Assembly (NCBI RefSeq): GCF_003264365.1
Contig: NZ_PYAK01000059.1
Location: forward strand, 1-36,468
Reading direction: 5' to 3'
From: Micromonospora noduli
GTDB taxonomy: Bacteria; Actinomycetota; Actinomycetes; Mycobacteriales; Micromonosporaceae
DNA length: 36,468 nt
Position 1 is the stretch's first letter. Every line of letters begins with the position of its first letter. Shown here in pieces: positions 14,897-22,685 of the stretch. The position numbers and the translations under genes are program-made. The notes below the pieces were generated by a model, which saw nothing but the letters and a program-made list of their open reading frames with translations, searched no databases and was not told the origin of the DNA.

Positions 14897-15927
14897 CGGA
14901 CGCTCACCTCCAGGGTTGTCGGTACCCGCAGGGTCGGGTGCGGCTCGTGGCGCAGCGGAGTCGGGTCGCGCCGGCAGCGTTCCCGCAGCACGTCGAGCAC
15001 CCCGGTGGCCAGCGCCAGGGCGTGCCGGTCGCCGGGGCAACCCCGTTCCCCCGTCCCGAAGGTCAACAGCCCGGCACCGGGTCGACCGGGCTGGAACGCC
15101 GCGGGCTCGGTGAACGCCTGCGGGTCACGGTTGGCCGCGTCGAAGCGCAGCAGCACGGGGCTTCCAGCCGCCAGATCCTGCCCGCCCAGCCGTACCTCGT
15201 GGACGGTGACCCGCCGGGTGGCCCGGACCGGTGGGTCGAGGCGCAGCAGCTCGGCCAGCAGGTCGGCGGTCCGTGCCGTGGCCGCCGCTCGCGGGGCGGC
15301 CGGGGGCAGCAGGTGACGGGCGGAGGCGCCGATCAGGCCGGCGGTCGCGTCGCACGCCTGGACCAGCAGACCGATCAGGTTCGCCCGTACCTCCGGCGGA
15401 CCCTGCGGCGCGAGCGCCAGCAGCGCCGTAACCGCCCGGTCGGCCCGCACGGTCGAGGCCGGGTCCACCCCCGGGTGGTACGCCGCCGCGACGACCGCGA
15501 CCGCCGTCCCGGCGGCTGCCGGATCAGCGAAACCGAGGCGGCCGGCCAACGCCCGCAGCGGAACCGGCCGGGCCAGTTCCCGCATCACGTCGACGCGGTC
15601 GCTGGCGCGGTCGAGAACGGCCACGGTCAGCCGTGCCGCGTCGTGTCGCAGGTCGTCCGGGTCCAGCGGGGCCAGCGCCCTCACCGCGACCGCCCGACGC
15701 TCGGCGTGCCGTCGCTGCGGACTGAACCGGCTGACCGTGGCGCGCAGCCAGGCGAGGGTGCCGGGCGGACCGGTGTCGACGGCCGGCACCTGGAACGCCG
15801 GGTCGGTCAGCGCCGCCCGCACGTCGGCGTGCCGGGTCACCCACCAACCGCGCTCCGGTTCGAACGAGGGCGGCCCACACGCCGGTGTTCCCGGGGCGGG
15901 CGCAATGTGCGGCCAGTTGTCAGTCAC
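14893..15927 (-). CDS. cytochrome P450-like protein
   Basis: The heme-thiolate loop is intact: TFGTGERGCPGDRH, with axial Cys about residue 297. The K-helix ExxR is present as ELLR, followed by LDPPVRATRR. The I-helix reads VQACDATAGLIG, so the usual adjacent acid-alcohol pair (E/D-T) is altered to D-A-T. The protein is short, about 344 aa from GTG 15927 or 356 aa from GTG 15963, against about 400 for most bacterial P450s. I prefer 15927 but neither start has a strong ribosome site. It ends in a 4-bp overlap with the ICL/PEPM gene. No ferredoxin or reductase gene is nearby. The substrate is unknown, and a non-classical or altered oxygen-activation mechanism is possible. Confidence 0.85.
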   Translation of the reverse strand: MTDNWPHIAPAPGTPACGPPSFEPERGWWVTRHADVRAALTDPAFQVPAVDTGPPGTLAWLRATVSRFSPQRRHAERRAVAVRALAPLDPDDLRHDAARLTVAVLDRASDRVDVMRELARPVPLRALAGRLGFADPAAAGTAVAVVAAAYHPGVDPASTVRADRAVTALLALAPQGPPEVRANLIGLLVQACDATAGLIGASARHLLPPAAPRAAATARTADLLAELLRLDPPVRATRRVTVHEVRLGGQDLAAGSPVLLRFDAANRDPQAFTEPAAFQPGRPGAGLLTFGTGERGCPGDRHALALATGVLDVLRERCRRDPTPLRHEPHPTLRVPTTLEVSVR

Positions 15928-16012
15928 CGCCCGACCGTAGGGCCCGAACCGTTCGCCCCCCACCGAACAATGCCGTCACGCCGCGCCACCAAGATCGTGC
16001 TTGATTCAGGAC

Positions 16013-16032
16013 GCCAACGCCGTTGCGTTGGC
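16013..16032. terminator. 8-bp stem hairpin between ArsR gene and P450
   Basis: GCCAACGC-CGTT-GCGTTGGC is a perfect stem-loop 39 bp beyond the ArsR stop. It probably ends that transcript; no T-tract is seen. Confidence 0.5.
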
Positions 16033-16070
16033 AGAACGGCTAAACCAGTCCCGCCGGCTGCCGCTACGCG

Positions 16071-16814
16071 TCATGCTCGGCCGCTGGTGAGTGCCGGGAA
16101 CGGGGCGGGGGCGAGGGTGTCGTCGGGGACATCCAGGGTTTCGGCGAGGGCGACGCGTCCGCTGGGGGTGAGACGGATGGCACGGCCGACACCCTGGCTG
16201 ATCCAGCCCAGATCGGTGAAGCGGCGGCAGAGTGCCGCGCCGAGCGCTCCGGCCAGGTGTGGGCGGCGTTCGGTCCAGTCCAGGCAGTCGCGGACCACCG
16301 GGCGGCGTGCGGTGCGCAGCACGTCCACGGGTACGCCCAACCCGGCCACCCAGGCCCACCCGTCGGGCGTCAGCGTCAACCCGCTGGAGCGGTCCAACCG
16401 TCCGCCGGCCAGCAGCGCGTCGTACATCAGCACGCCGAGTCGCCCCGCCAGGTGGTCGTAACAGGTCCGGGCGTACGCCAGGGCGGCGGTGGCGGTCGCC
16501 GCCCGCAGCGACCCGGTCGGTGGGGGCGCGACCGGGGCGTGCCCGGCCAGGTCCTCGATCAGCTGGGCCACCGACGGCCCGGCCAGCCGCAGGTAGCGGT
16601 GCCGGCCCTGCCGTTCCTCGACGAGCAGCCCACCGCGGACGAGTCGGGTGAGGTGGTCGCTGGCCGTCGAGGGGGCGACACCGGCGCGCCGGGCCAGCTC
16701 GCCGGCGGTCCACGCCCGCCCGTCGAGCAGCGCGACACAGATGCTGGCCCGGGTGCTGTCGGCCAGCAGAGCGGCCAGCTCGGCCATCCCCCACCCTTCG
16801 GCGCCTGCGGTCAT
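16071..16814 (-). CDS. ArsR-family winged-helix regulator with long C-terminal extension
   Basis: The 247-aa protein has an N-terminal ArsR-type winged HTH: LADSTRASICVALLDG, WTAGELARRAGVAPSTASDHLTRLVRGG (about 34-62), then VEERQGRHRYLRLA as the wing. Residues about 95-247 are a helical extension with RTCYDHLAGRLGVLMYDALLAG and a second DNA-binding-like TPDGWAWV and LTPSGR pattern common to actinobacterial ArsR proteins of this length. Plain ArsR metal sensors are near 100 aa, and the ELCVCDL metal motif is absent, so a non-metal signal is likely. It follows the SDR-ABM pair by 72 bp on the same strand. The targets are unknown. Confidence 0.88.
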   Translation of the reverse strand: MTAGAEGWGMAELAALLADSTRASICVALLDGRAWTAGELARRAGVAPSTASDHLTRLVRGGLLVEERQGRHRYLRLAGPSVAQLIEDLAGHAPVAPPPTGSLRAATATAALAYARTCYDHLAGRLGVLMYDALLAGGRLDRSSGLTLTPDGWAWVAGLGVPVDVLRTARRPVVRDCLDWTERRPHLAGALGAALCRRFTDLGWISQGVGRAIRLTPSGRVALAETLDVPDDTLAPAPFPALTSGRA

Positions 16815-16886
16815 CCCCTCATCATGCCCGGCGATGGCGGCGCATCCGCGGTGCGGGTGCCTGGCTCGAACCGACAGCCGCCACGA

Positions 16887-17189
16887 TCAGGTGAGCTCGT
16901 GCAACACCGGGACGATCCGGAAGTCCACGGTGGCGTGGTCGATGGTCGCGTGCACCGGCGAGTCGGCCATTTCGGTCATGATCCCTGACGCGCTGCGCCG
17001 GCCGTCCGCCACCGAGTCCCAGGCGACGATGTCGGTGATCGTGCCATCATCGGTCGCGGTGATGCGGCGCCAGCGGAAGCCGGGCTGGCGTCGTAGGTAG
17101 TCGTCGATGTCCTTGTTGGACTTGACGAAGTCGGCGCCGGTGAGGCCGGGGACGAGCCGGAATGTCGTCATCTCAAGCGCTTCACCCAT
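16887..17189 (-). CDS. small ABM-like (dimeric alpha-beta barrel) protein
   Basis: I choose ATG 17189 over 17195 because AGGAGG lies 9 nt upstream of it and too close to the earlier ATG, giving 100 aa. The sequence (TTFRLVPGLTGADFVKSNKD, QPGFRWRRITATDDGTITDIVAWDS) fits the antibiotic-biosynthesis-monooxygenase/stress barrel fold: beta strand, helix and a conserved W in DIVAWDS. No catalytic role can be assigned. It follows the SDR gene by 24 bp in one operon, so it may act on a related small molecule or quinone. Confidence 0.8.
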   Translation of the reverse strand: MGEALEMTTFRLVPGLTGADFVKSNKDIDDYLRRQPGFRWRRITATDDGTITDIVAWDSVADGRRSASGIMTEMADSPVHATIDHATVDFRIVPVLHELT

Positions 17190-17213
17190 GATCATTCTCC
17201 TCCTCGTGCGTGT

Positions 17214-17948
17214 TCAGCCTTGCGCGGTGGACCGCATGATGATCTCGTTGACGTCTACGGTGTCGGGCTGCGCGATCGCGTGGGCGATGGCGTCGGCCAC
17301 CGCGGTGGCTGGCATGCCGAGTTCGTCGGCCGCTGCCCGAGCGGCGGCCTGGATCTGCGGGTCACCGCCGCGCTGGGTGAGTTCGGAGTGGGTGTAACCC
17401 GGGCTGACCAGGGTCACCCGGACGTCCCGGCTTTCCTGACGCAGGCCTTCGGTGAGCGCCCGAACGGCGTACTTGGTGGCGCAGTACACCGCCGCGGTCG
17501 CGTCGACACGGTAGGCGGCGGATGAACCGATATTGATGATGTGGCCCTTGCCGCGGGCCCGCATGAGCGGCAGGGCCGCCGCGACGCCGTGCAGCGTGCC
17601 GCGTAGGTTCACGTCGATCATCTGGTCCCACTCGTCAGTCCGCAGGGAGTCGACCGTGGACAGGGCCATCACCCCGGCGTTGTTGATCAGAACGTCGATG
17701 CGCCCGTGCCGGTCGTGCACGCCCTCGACGAAGCCGAGCACGCTGTTCCTGCTGGTCACGTCGAGTTCCTGGTAGTCGGCCGTGCCGCCGTCACGGCGCA
17801 GTTCATCGACGAGCGCGGCGAGCCGATCGACCCGTCGGGCGCCAAGCACGACGTGGTGGCCGTCGGCGGCCAACCTGCGGGCGGTCGCCGCACCGATGCC
17901 GCTGCTCGCGCCGGTGATGAGAATGATCTTTGAGGATGGGCTGGTCAC
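17214..17948 (-). CDS. short-chain dehydrogenase/reductase
   Basis: The start GTG 17948 has AGGAG 5 nt upstream, giving 244 aa, a classical SDR length. Features are the cofactor loop TGASSGIG (near residue 10-17), NNAGV, the catalytic Ser in NIGSSAAY, YxxxK as YCATK, and SPGYTHSELT. GARR after the second strand suggests NADP(H) preference. Its substrate is unknown. It is divergently arranged with an XRE/MmyB-like regulator, a pairing often seen in actinomycetes in which the regulator controls the SDR. An imperfect inverted repeat at 18036-18060 lies between them. Confidence 0.94.
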   Translation of the reverse strand: MTSPSSKIILITGASSGIGAATARRLAADGHHVVLGARRVDRLAALVDELRRDGGTADYQELDVTSRNSVLGFVEGVHDRHGRIDVLINNAGVMALSTVDSLRTDEWDQMIDVNLRGTLHGVAAALPLMRARGKGHIINIGSSAAYRVDATAAVYCATKYAVRALTEGLRQESRDVRVTLVSPGYTHSELTQRGGDPQIQAAARAAADELGMPATAVADAIAHAIAQPDTVDVNEIIMRSTAQG

Positions 17949-18035
17949 TGCTGCTCCTGGTCTCGGTTGGTGCCTTCGTCGAGGCAGTGCGTGTCCAACC
18001 ATCCTGCGGCGGCCCGGAGCCGGGAAGGGCGGCCT

Positions 18036-18060
18036 TTCCTAGGTGCACCGCACCCTGGAA
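18036..18060. promoter_or_regulatory. imperfect 11-3-11 inverted repeat, candidate operator for the MmyB-like regulator
   Basis: TTCCTAGGTGC and GCACCCTGGAA form an inverted repeat with 2 mismatches around ACC. It lies 88 bp from the SDR start in the 270-bp divergent region, a position suited to control of the SDR promoter. Confidence 0.5.
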
Positions 18061-18218
18061 CGCCTTGGACCTGCACTGCTCCGTGCGCCCCGGCCACCAC
18101 GCCGGCCCAGCGCGGTTTCGGCGTCGCTGTCCGGTTCCGCTGTTGACCGGCTGCCGGCGATGCCCGCCGTCGCGGTAGCGGCCGTCGAGGGCGGGACTGG
18201 AGCTTTAGGCTGGTGGGC

Positions 18219-19043
18219 ATGGTCGCCACCAGCAACGGGCTCGGCGACTACCTCCGAGCCCAGCGTGCCCGTGTCGACCCCAGGGACGTTGGACTGCGCG
18301 GGGGCGGCGACCGCCGGGTGTCCGGGTTGCGCCGTGAGGAGATCGCGGTGCTGGCCGGCGTGAGCGTCGACTACTACGCCCGCCTCGAACAGGGCCGGGA
18401 GCGCAACCCTTCGGCGCAGGTGCTCGACGCGATCGGACGGGCCCTGCGCCTCGACCTGGATGCGCGCGGCCACCTCTTCCGGCTCGCCGGGCTGAACCCC
18501 AGCATGGGTCCGACGAGCTTTCGAGATTCGGTTCACCCCGAGTTGCTGCGGCTGTTGGACGCGTTCCCCACCTCCGCCGCCTACGTACTCAACCCCGCGT
18601 TCGACGTGCTGGCCACCAACAGTGTGGCGGCGGCGCTGTTGTCGCCCTTCGAGGGCACGGTCAACATGGTCCGGGTGCTGTTCCAGCATCCGCAGGCGCG
18701 CACCGTCTTTCCGGACTGGCCGACTCTGACGGGGAACGTCGTACACGCTCTGCGGCTCAATGCCGGCCTCTTTCCAGACGACCCGGAGATCCGGTCGCTG
18801 GTGGCCGACCTGGGGCGGAGCTCGCCAGAGTTCCGGGCCCTCTGGGCGGACCAGAGCGTGCGCGGTCTGACCAGGATGTTCAAGGTGGTGCAGCACCCGG
18901 CCGCCGGACGGATCGACTTGACCTACCAGACGTTCGACGTCCGTGATGCGCCCGGACAGCAGCTCCTGGTCGGCACGCCGGAGCCGGGGAGCCGCAGCGC
19001 CGACGCCCTCGCCGCACTGGCCGCCGCGTACAGCCCTGCCTGA
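18219..19043 (+). CDS. XRE-family regulator with MmyB-like ligand-binding domain
   Basis: The 274-aa protein from ATG 18219 (an in-frame GTG lies at 18213) has an N-terminal XRE helix-turn-helix: LGDYLRAQRARV, then VSGLRREEIAVLAGVSVDYYARLEQGRERNPS, the signature of this group. The C-terminal PAS-like MmyB domain (about 100-274) binds a fatty-acid-like ligand in the studied structure; it includes AAYVLNPAFDVLATNSVAAAL and the closing LTYQTFDVRDAPGQQLLVGTPEPGS (conserved). TAGGCT lies 7 nt upstream of the ATG and could be a -10 box, which would make this mRNA nearly leaderless. It probably represses or activates the divergent SDR operon. Confidence 0.94.
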   Translation: MVATSNGLGDYLRAQRARVDPRDVGLRGGGDRRVSGLRREEIAVLAGVSVDYYARLEQGRERNPSAQVLDAIGRALRLDLDARGHLFRLAGLNPSMGPTSFRDSVHPELLRLLDAFPTSAAYVLNPAFDVLATNSVAAALLSPFEGTVNMVRVLFQHPQARTVFPDWPTLTGNVVHALRLNAGLFPDDPEIRSLVADLGRSSPEFRALWADQSVRGLTRMFKVVQHPAAGRIDLTYQTFDVRDAPGQQLLVGTPEPGSRSADALAALAAAYSPA

Positions 19044-19152
19044 CAGGCGTCGGTGAGATGCTTGCCTGCTGCCCTACTCTGAAGGAGCCGCGGCGCCACT
19101 TCGGCAAGTCGAGGCCTTAGCGCCTGCACCCCGGGCGGATAGAAGTAACCGG

Positions 19153-19854
19153 ATGATGTGGACGAAGTTCAGAAGCGACCGCACCCCTCGCCGACTCCGC
19201 GCCGTGTCCGAGCTGCGGTTTCCCGCCAGCGGACGTCAACATCTACGAAATCGGTATCCCCATCTCAGCGACGACGACCTCGTTCTCGTCGAAACCGCCA
19301 CCCGGCAGTGGTTCCGGATCATCGCCCGCCAGCCCAGCGCGAAGCTGTCCATGCCCTCGGTGGTCGTGGACGATCTGTGGCAGGAGCTGACCCTCCATGC
19401 GCGGGACTACGCCACCTTCTGCGACGCCGCGTTCGGGCGCTCTACGCATCACCGACCGACGGCCGCGAGGAGCGGCGACACGACCGACGCCAGTCGCGGA
19501 CCTCTCCTGCTCGCCACGCTGGGCCACGGCCGGCGGGACGAGGGGTGCGGCCCGACCGGCCTTCCCCTGTTGTTCCGGGTGGACCAGGAACTGGACATCC
19601 GCGATGGCAACCGCTACCTGGCCGACTGCGGAGGTCGTGGCGAATGCTTCCCGGTCTCCGGCCGGGTCTGCCTGCAACATCTCGCCGGGCCGGGCAAGCG
19701 GCCCAAGCCACCCGGCATTCGCGGCGACCTGCCCTTCGTCGACGGCCGCCACGGCTACGCCGGCGGTGCGGGCGGCGGAGGCGGCGGTGACCTCAGCGGC
19801 GGGGTCGATGGCGGAGGCGGCGGAGGCGGCGACGGCGGTGGGGGCAGCAACTGA
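19153..19854 (+). CDS. glycine-rich-tailed protein of unknown function
   Basis: The 233-aa protein starts at ATG 19153 (or 19156). The N-terminal 100 residues are conserved-looking: LRNRYPHLSDDDLVLVETATRQWFRI and MPSVVVDDLWQELTLHARDYATFCDAAFG. A central part with paired cysteines follows (DEGCGP, LADCGGRGECFP, GRVCLQHL), and the last about 45 residues are almost only Gly with Asp/Ser. I recognise this as a recurrent actinobacterial hypothetical protein but know no function. The poly-Gly tail is encoded by GGC/GGCGGA runs. It converges on the LigT gene, and the two stop codons sit in opposite arms of an inverted repeat. Confidence 0.75.
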   Translation: MMWTKFRSDRTPRRLRAVSELRFPASGRQHLRNRYPHLSDDDLVLVETATRQWFRIIARQPSAKLSMPSVVVDDLWQELTLHARDYATFCDAAFGRSTHHRPTAARSGDTTDASRGPLLLATLGHGRRDEGCGPTGLPLLFRVDQELDIRDGNRYLADCGGRGECFPVSGRVCLQHLAGPGKRPKPPGIRGDLPFVDGRHGYAGGAGGGGGGDLSGGVDGGGGGGGDGGGGSN

Positions 19855-19882
19855 GGTTCCGGAACACGCGTGACGACCTCAG
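19851..19882. terminator. inverted repeat spanning the convergent gene ends
   Basis: CTGAGGT (19851-19857) pairs with ACCTCAG (19876-19882) across 18 nt. The left arm contains the TGA of the Gly-rich gene and the right arm the TGA of the LigT gene. Confidence 0.45.
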
Positions 19883-20397
19883 CCACGCCGGGTCAGCGGG
19901 GTCACCGTCCGGTCCGTGCCGTCGTAGCTGCGGGCGGCGTCGAAGTCGCCCGTCGGGCGCTGCCCACCGGCGACGGCACGAGCCACCCGCAGGTCCGCGT
20001 TGCGGAACCGCAGAGCCAGGCTCAGGTGCGGCACCCACGCGTCGGGCGCATGCCACGGGCGGTGTCCGTCGGCCTCGGCGAGAACGTCCCAGACGGCGGC
20101 GTGCAGCGCGGTCAGCGCCGGAGTGGGTCGGACGAGCCAGACGAGTGGGGCGCTGCCGTCGAGCACGACGACCCGGTCGAGCGTCACCGGCACCGGCAGC
20201 GCGGTCTCAAACAGGTCGGTCAGGCGGTGCTCGACCCCCGGCGGGAACTCGTCGACGGCGGCGAGGGTGAGATGCGGCCGGTTGGTCGGGTGGATGTTGC
20301 GGGCCAGGCTGGGCAACCCGGCGGCGGCCAGCCGGCCCCAGACCGCCCGGACCGCGACCTCCAGGCCGGGCGAGCAGACCAGTTCCACCGTACGCAC
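19879..20397 (-). CDS. thpR: 2'-5' RNA ligase/LigT-type cyclic phosphodiesterase
   Basis: The 172-aa cytosolic protein has the two H-x-T/S catalytic motifs of the 2H phosphoesterase superfamily: RPHLTLAAVDEF near residue 42 and VPHLSLALRF near residue 124. The spacing and length fit bacterial LigT/ThpR, which hydrolyses 2',3'-cyclic phosphates on RNA and can ligate tRNA halves in vitro. The start is GTG 20397. The gene is a single unit with no functional neighbours. ThpR is the conservative name; the substrate is not shown by sequence. Confidence 0.88.
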   Translation of the reverse strand: MRTVELVCSPGLEVAVRAVWGRLAAAGLPSLARNIHPTNRPHLTLAAVDEFPPGVEHRLTDLFETALPVPVTLDRVVVLDGSAPLVWLVRPTPALTALHAAVWDVLAEADGHRPWHAPDAWVPHLSLALRFRNADLRVARAVAGGQRPTGDFDAARSYDGTDRTVTPLTRRG

Positions 20398-20458
20398 GCG
20401 CCCACGCTAGCCGGGCGGTCCACGCCACCCCCCACAGATCGGAACCGCGCCACACCCC

Positions 20459-20638
20459 TCAGGCCGGGTGGCGGCGGGGAGCGTCCCCGGCCGACGCCGG
20501 GTTGACCTCACCCGCGATCCGGGCGCGGTGGGTCAGGTCGAAGATGGCGACGACGGTGATGGTGGCCGCGCCCAGCAGACCCACCGCCAGCGGGGGGAGT
20601 CGCGCCGCGACCGGGCTCAGGATCAGACACGCCACCAC
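20459..20638 (-). CDS. doubtful small hydrophobic protein (59 aa) or gene remnant
   Basis: From GTG 20638 a 59-residue frame reads as two apparent membrane segments: VVACLILSPVAARLPPLAVG and LLGAATITVVAIFDLTHRAR, then a polar tail EVNPASAGDAPRRHPA. Amino-acid composition is that of a real membrane protein. The frame is open further upstream but has no ATG or GTG and no ribosome site, so this may be the 3' end of a decayed gene. Neighbours give no clue. Confidence 0.3.
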   Translation of the reverse strand: MVACLILSPVAARLPPLAVGLLGAATITVVAIFDLTHRARIAGEVNPASAGDAPRRHPA

Positions 20639-20796
20639 GGCCGCGAGGCAGTGCCTTGTCAGGCGACCGGACCCGCCGCGACTTTCCTGGGCATTTGTCC
20701 ATCTTCGCAGTCGGTCGGGAGGCGAGGACTCGACTGCCTTGATTGATCAGCGTCGGTCCACTCACGCTTCGGGTCGTCCGCCAGGCGCGCCGACGG

Positions 20797-21402
20797 TCAG
20801 AGCCAGCCGTTGTCCCGGGCGGTGCGCACCGCCTCGGCCCGGTCGGCGGCACCGAGCTTCTGCACGGCGGCGGAGAGGTGGTTGCGTACGGTTCCGGTGG
20901 ACAGGTGCACCCGACGGGCGATCACCGCCACCGGGGCACCCACCTCCACCAGCCGTAGCGTCTCCAGTTCCCGAGGGGTCAGCGGGCACGGGGGCAGGGT
21001 CAACGCGTCGGCGGCCAACGAGGGGTCGACGTAACGACCTCCGGCGTACACCCGGCGGATCACGTCGGCGAGCGCCCCACCCGGCGAGCCCTTGGGCAGG
21101 AACCCCCGGGCGCCGGCGGTCAACGCCTGGCGCAGGTGCCCGGGACGACCGTGGCCGGTCAGCACGATCACCGCGCAGTCGGGTCGGACCCGGGTCAGCT
21201 CCGCGGCTACCGCGATGCCGTCCAGGCCGGGCATCTCCAGGTCCACCACGGCCACGTCCGGACGGTGCGCCAGCGCCACGGTGACGGCTGTCTTCCCGTC
21301 AGCGGCGTGTGCCACCACCTCGATGTCCGGTTCCAGGCCGAGCAGCGCGGCGACGGCGACCCGGATCAGGTCCTCGTCGTCGGCGAGCAGGACGCGGATC
21401 AC
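20797..21402 (-). CDS. DesR-like NarL/FixJ response regulator
   Basis: This 201-aa regulator has acidic residues D8/D9, phospho-acceptor D54 (VAVVDLEMPGLDG), the switch residue in VIVLTGHG and Lys in GFLPKGSP. The LuxR-type HTH at about 135-195 reads LTPRELETLRLVEVG, then AVIARRVHLSTGTVRNHLSAAVQKLG. Its ATG overlaps the kinase stop (ATGA), so translation is coupled. The DesK/DesR pair of Bacillus controls membrane fluidity. The name here reflects sequence style only; the target may be the divergent membrane protein gene at 22686. Confidence 0.95.
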   Translation of the reverse strand: MIRVLLADDEDLIRVAVAALLGLEPDIEVVAHAADGKTAVTVALAHRPDVAVVDLEMPGLDGIAVAAELTRVRPDCAVIVLTGHGRPGHLRQALTAGARGFLPKGSPGGALADVIRRVYAGGRYVDPSLAADALTLPPCPLTPRELETLRLVEVGAPVAVIARRVHLSTGTVRNHLSAAVQKLGAADRAEAVRTARDNGWL

Positions 21403-22553
21403 GACGGCGCCGGCACTGTGGCTTCGAGGGTGAAGATCGCGTCCTCCCGGCGTACCCGCAACTCGCCCCCGGCGGCGGCGAGCCGGTCGGCCAGCCCGCG
21501 CAGGCCGTGGCTGTGCGCGTCCGGGCCGCGGTCGTCGGCGCCGTCGTTGGCCACCGTCATCCTGGCCACGTCATCCTCCCGATCGATGCTGATCCGGCAC
21601 CAGTCGGCCCGGCTGTGCCGCAGCACGTTGGTGCTCGCCTCGCGCAGCACCGCCGCCAGCTCGATGGCGGCGGGCTGCGGCAGGTCCGCCGGCAGCGGCA
21701 GAACCGTGCACCGCACCCCGCAGGAGCGCAGCACCCCCACCACCGCGGTGAGCTGTTCGTCGAGGTCGACGGCCCGATAGCCATGCACGGTCTCCCGTAC
21801 CTCGCTCAGCGCGGAGGCGGCCAGGCGTTGCACCTCGGCGGCTTCCCTTCCGGCCCGTTCCGGGTCCACCGGGGCCAGCCGGGCGGCGAGTTCGGCCTTC
21901 AACGCGATCACCGTGAGGCGGTGCCCCAGGACGTCGTGCACGTCGCGGGCGAAGCGCAGCCGCTCCTCGGCGGCGGCCAGCCGCGCCTGGGCGGCCTGGC
22001 CCTGCCGGGCCTCCACGAGCAGGTCCCAGAACCAGACCTGGAACCCGTTGACGGCGGCCACTGCCGCGCCGATCCCACCGGTCACGGCGAGGTGGCGCGG
22101 AACGGAACCGCCGGTCCACCAGGCCACCGCGACCGCCACGGCCAGGACGCCGACCGCGACCGCCAGCCCGGCCCGCCACCGCACCAGCAGCGGCGTCATG
22201 CCGATCAGCGCCGCACCGAGCCAGGCCCAGGTCGGCCACCTGCCGGCCGCCACCGGACCCACCAGCGGAACGGTCAGCACCGCCACCCCGACCAGGCTCA
22301 GCTCGGCCCGACGCCGCCAGCGCGGCTCGAGCCACGGCGTCACGGCCGCGTACAGCACGACGGTCTGGGCGATCACGAAGGCGAGGATGCCGACCGCGCC
22401 GAGTGTCACCCGGCCCGGGTCGGGCTCGCGGGTCAGCCCGACCGCCGGTAGCAGGACGCTCGCCCAGACGCCGGTGGCCAGCGACACCAGCGTCGCCCGC
22501 CGGGCGCGACGCAGCCGGCGGTCCGCCCGGGGGGTCACCGCCTCGCTCGCCAC
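21399..22553 (-). CDS. DesK-like sensor histidine kinase
   Basis: The 384-aa kinase from GTG 22553 has about five membrane segments (residues about 22-40, 50-70, 86-102, 108-123, 128-146, 155-175) with minimal loops, then a short coiled coil (about 182-200). HisKA_3 follows with RFARDVHDVLGHRL, phospho-acceptor His206. The HATPase domain has an N-box in REASTNVLRHS and glycine box HGLRGLADRL. The probable -10 TAGGAT (22565-22560 on the minus strand) is 6 nt before the GTG, so the mRNA is probably leaderless. It forms an ATGA-coupled operon with the regulator. A divergent membrane protein gene starts 133 bp away. Confidence 0.94.
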   Translation of the reverse strand: MASEAVTPRADRRLRRARRATLVSLATGVWASVLLPAVGLTREPDPGRVTLGAVGILAFVIAQTVVLYAAVTPWLEPRWRRRAELSLVGVAVLTVPLVGPVAAGRWPTWAWLGAALIGMTPLLVRWRAGLAVAVGVLAVAVAVAWWTGGSVPRHLAVTGGIGAAVAAVNGFQVWFWDLLVEARQGQAAQARLAAAEERLRFARDVHDVLGHRLTVIALKAELAARLAPVDPERAGREAAEVQRLAASALSEVRETVHGYRAVDLDEQLTAVVGVLRSCGVRCTVLPLPADLPQPAAIELAAVLREASTNVLRHSRADWCRISIDREDDVARMTVANDGADDRGPDAHSHGLRGLADRLAAAGGELRVRREDAIFTLEATVPAPS

Positions 22554-22599
22554 GCACCGATCCTAGGACCGCCCGGCGCACGGTCCACCCATGCGAACT

Positions 22600-22640
22600 G
22601 TCACGGTCAGGCCGTGCGGTCCGCACCGTTTTCCCGTGAC
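22600..22640. promoter_or_regulatory. nested inverted repeats between the DesK gene and the divergent membrane gene
   Basis: An inner perfect dyad GTGCGG-T-CCGCAC (22614-22626) is flanked by GTCACGG (22600-22606) and CCGTGAC (22634-22640), which are reverse complements. Position in the divergent region suits an operator or a leader hairpin of the gene at 22686. Confidence 0.5.
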
Positions 22641-22685
22641 GGACGGGTCTGCCGCCCACACCGGGGTCACCGGCAGGGTCGAGGC

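Noticed and set aside
14897..15040. Extended N-terminus of the ICL/PEPM protein
   Set aside because: It would run far into the P450 gene; ATG 14896 has GGAGGTGA and the ATGA overlap typical of the operon.
15985..16010. Sequence CAAGATCGTGCTTGATT as a REP-type dispersed repeat
   Set aside because: Only one copy is in the window, so repeat status cannot be supported without the whole genome.
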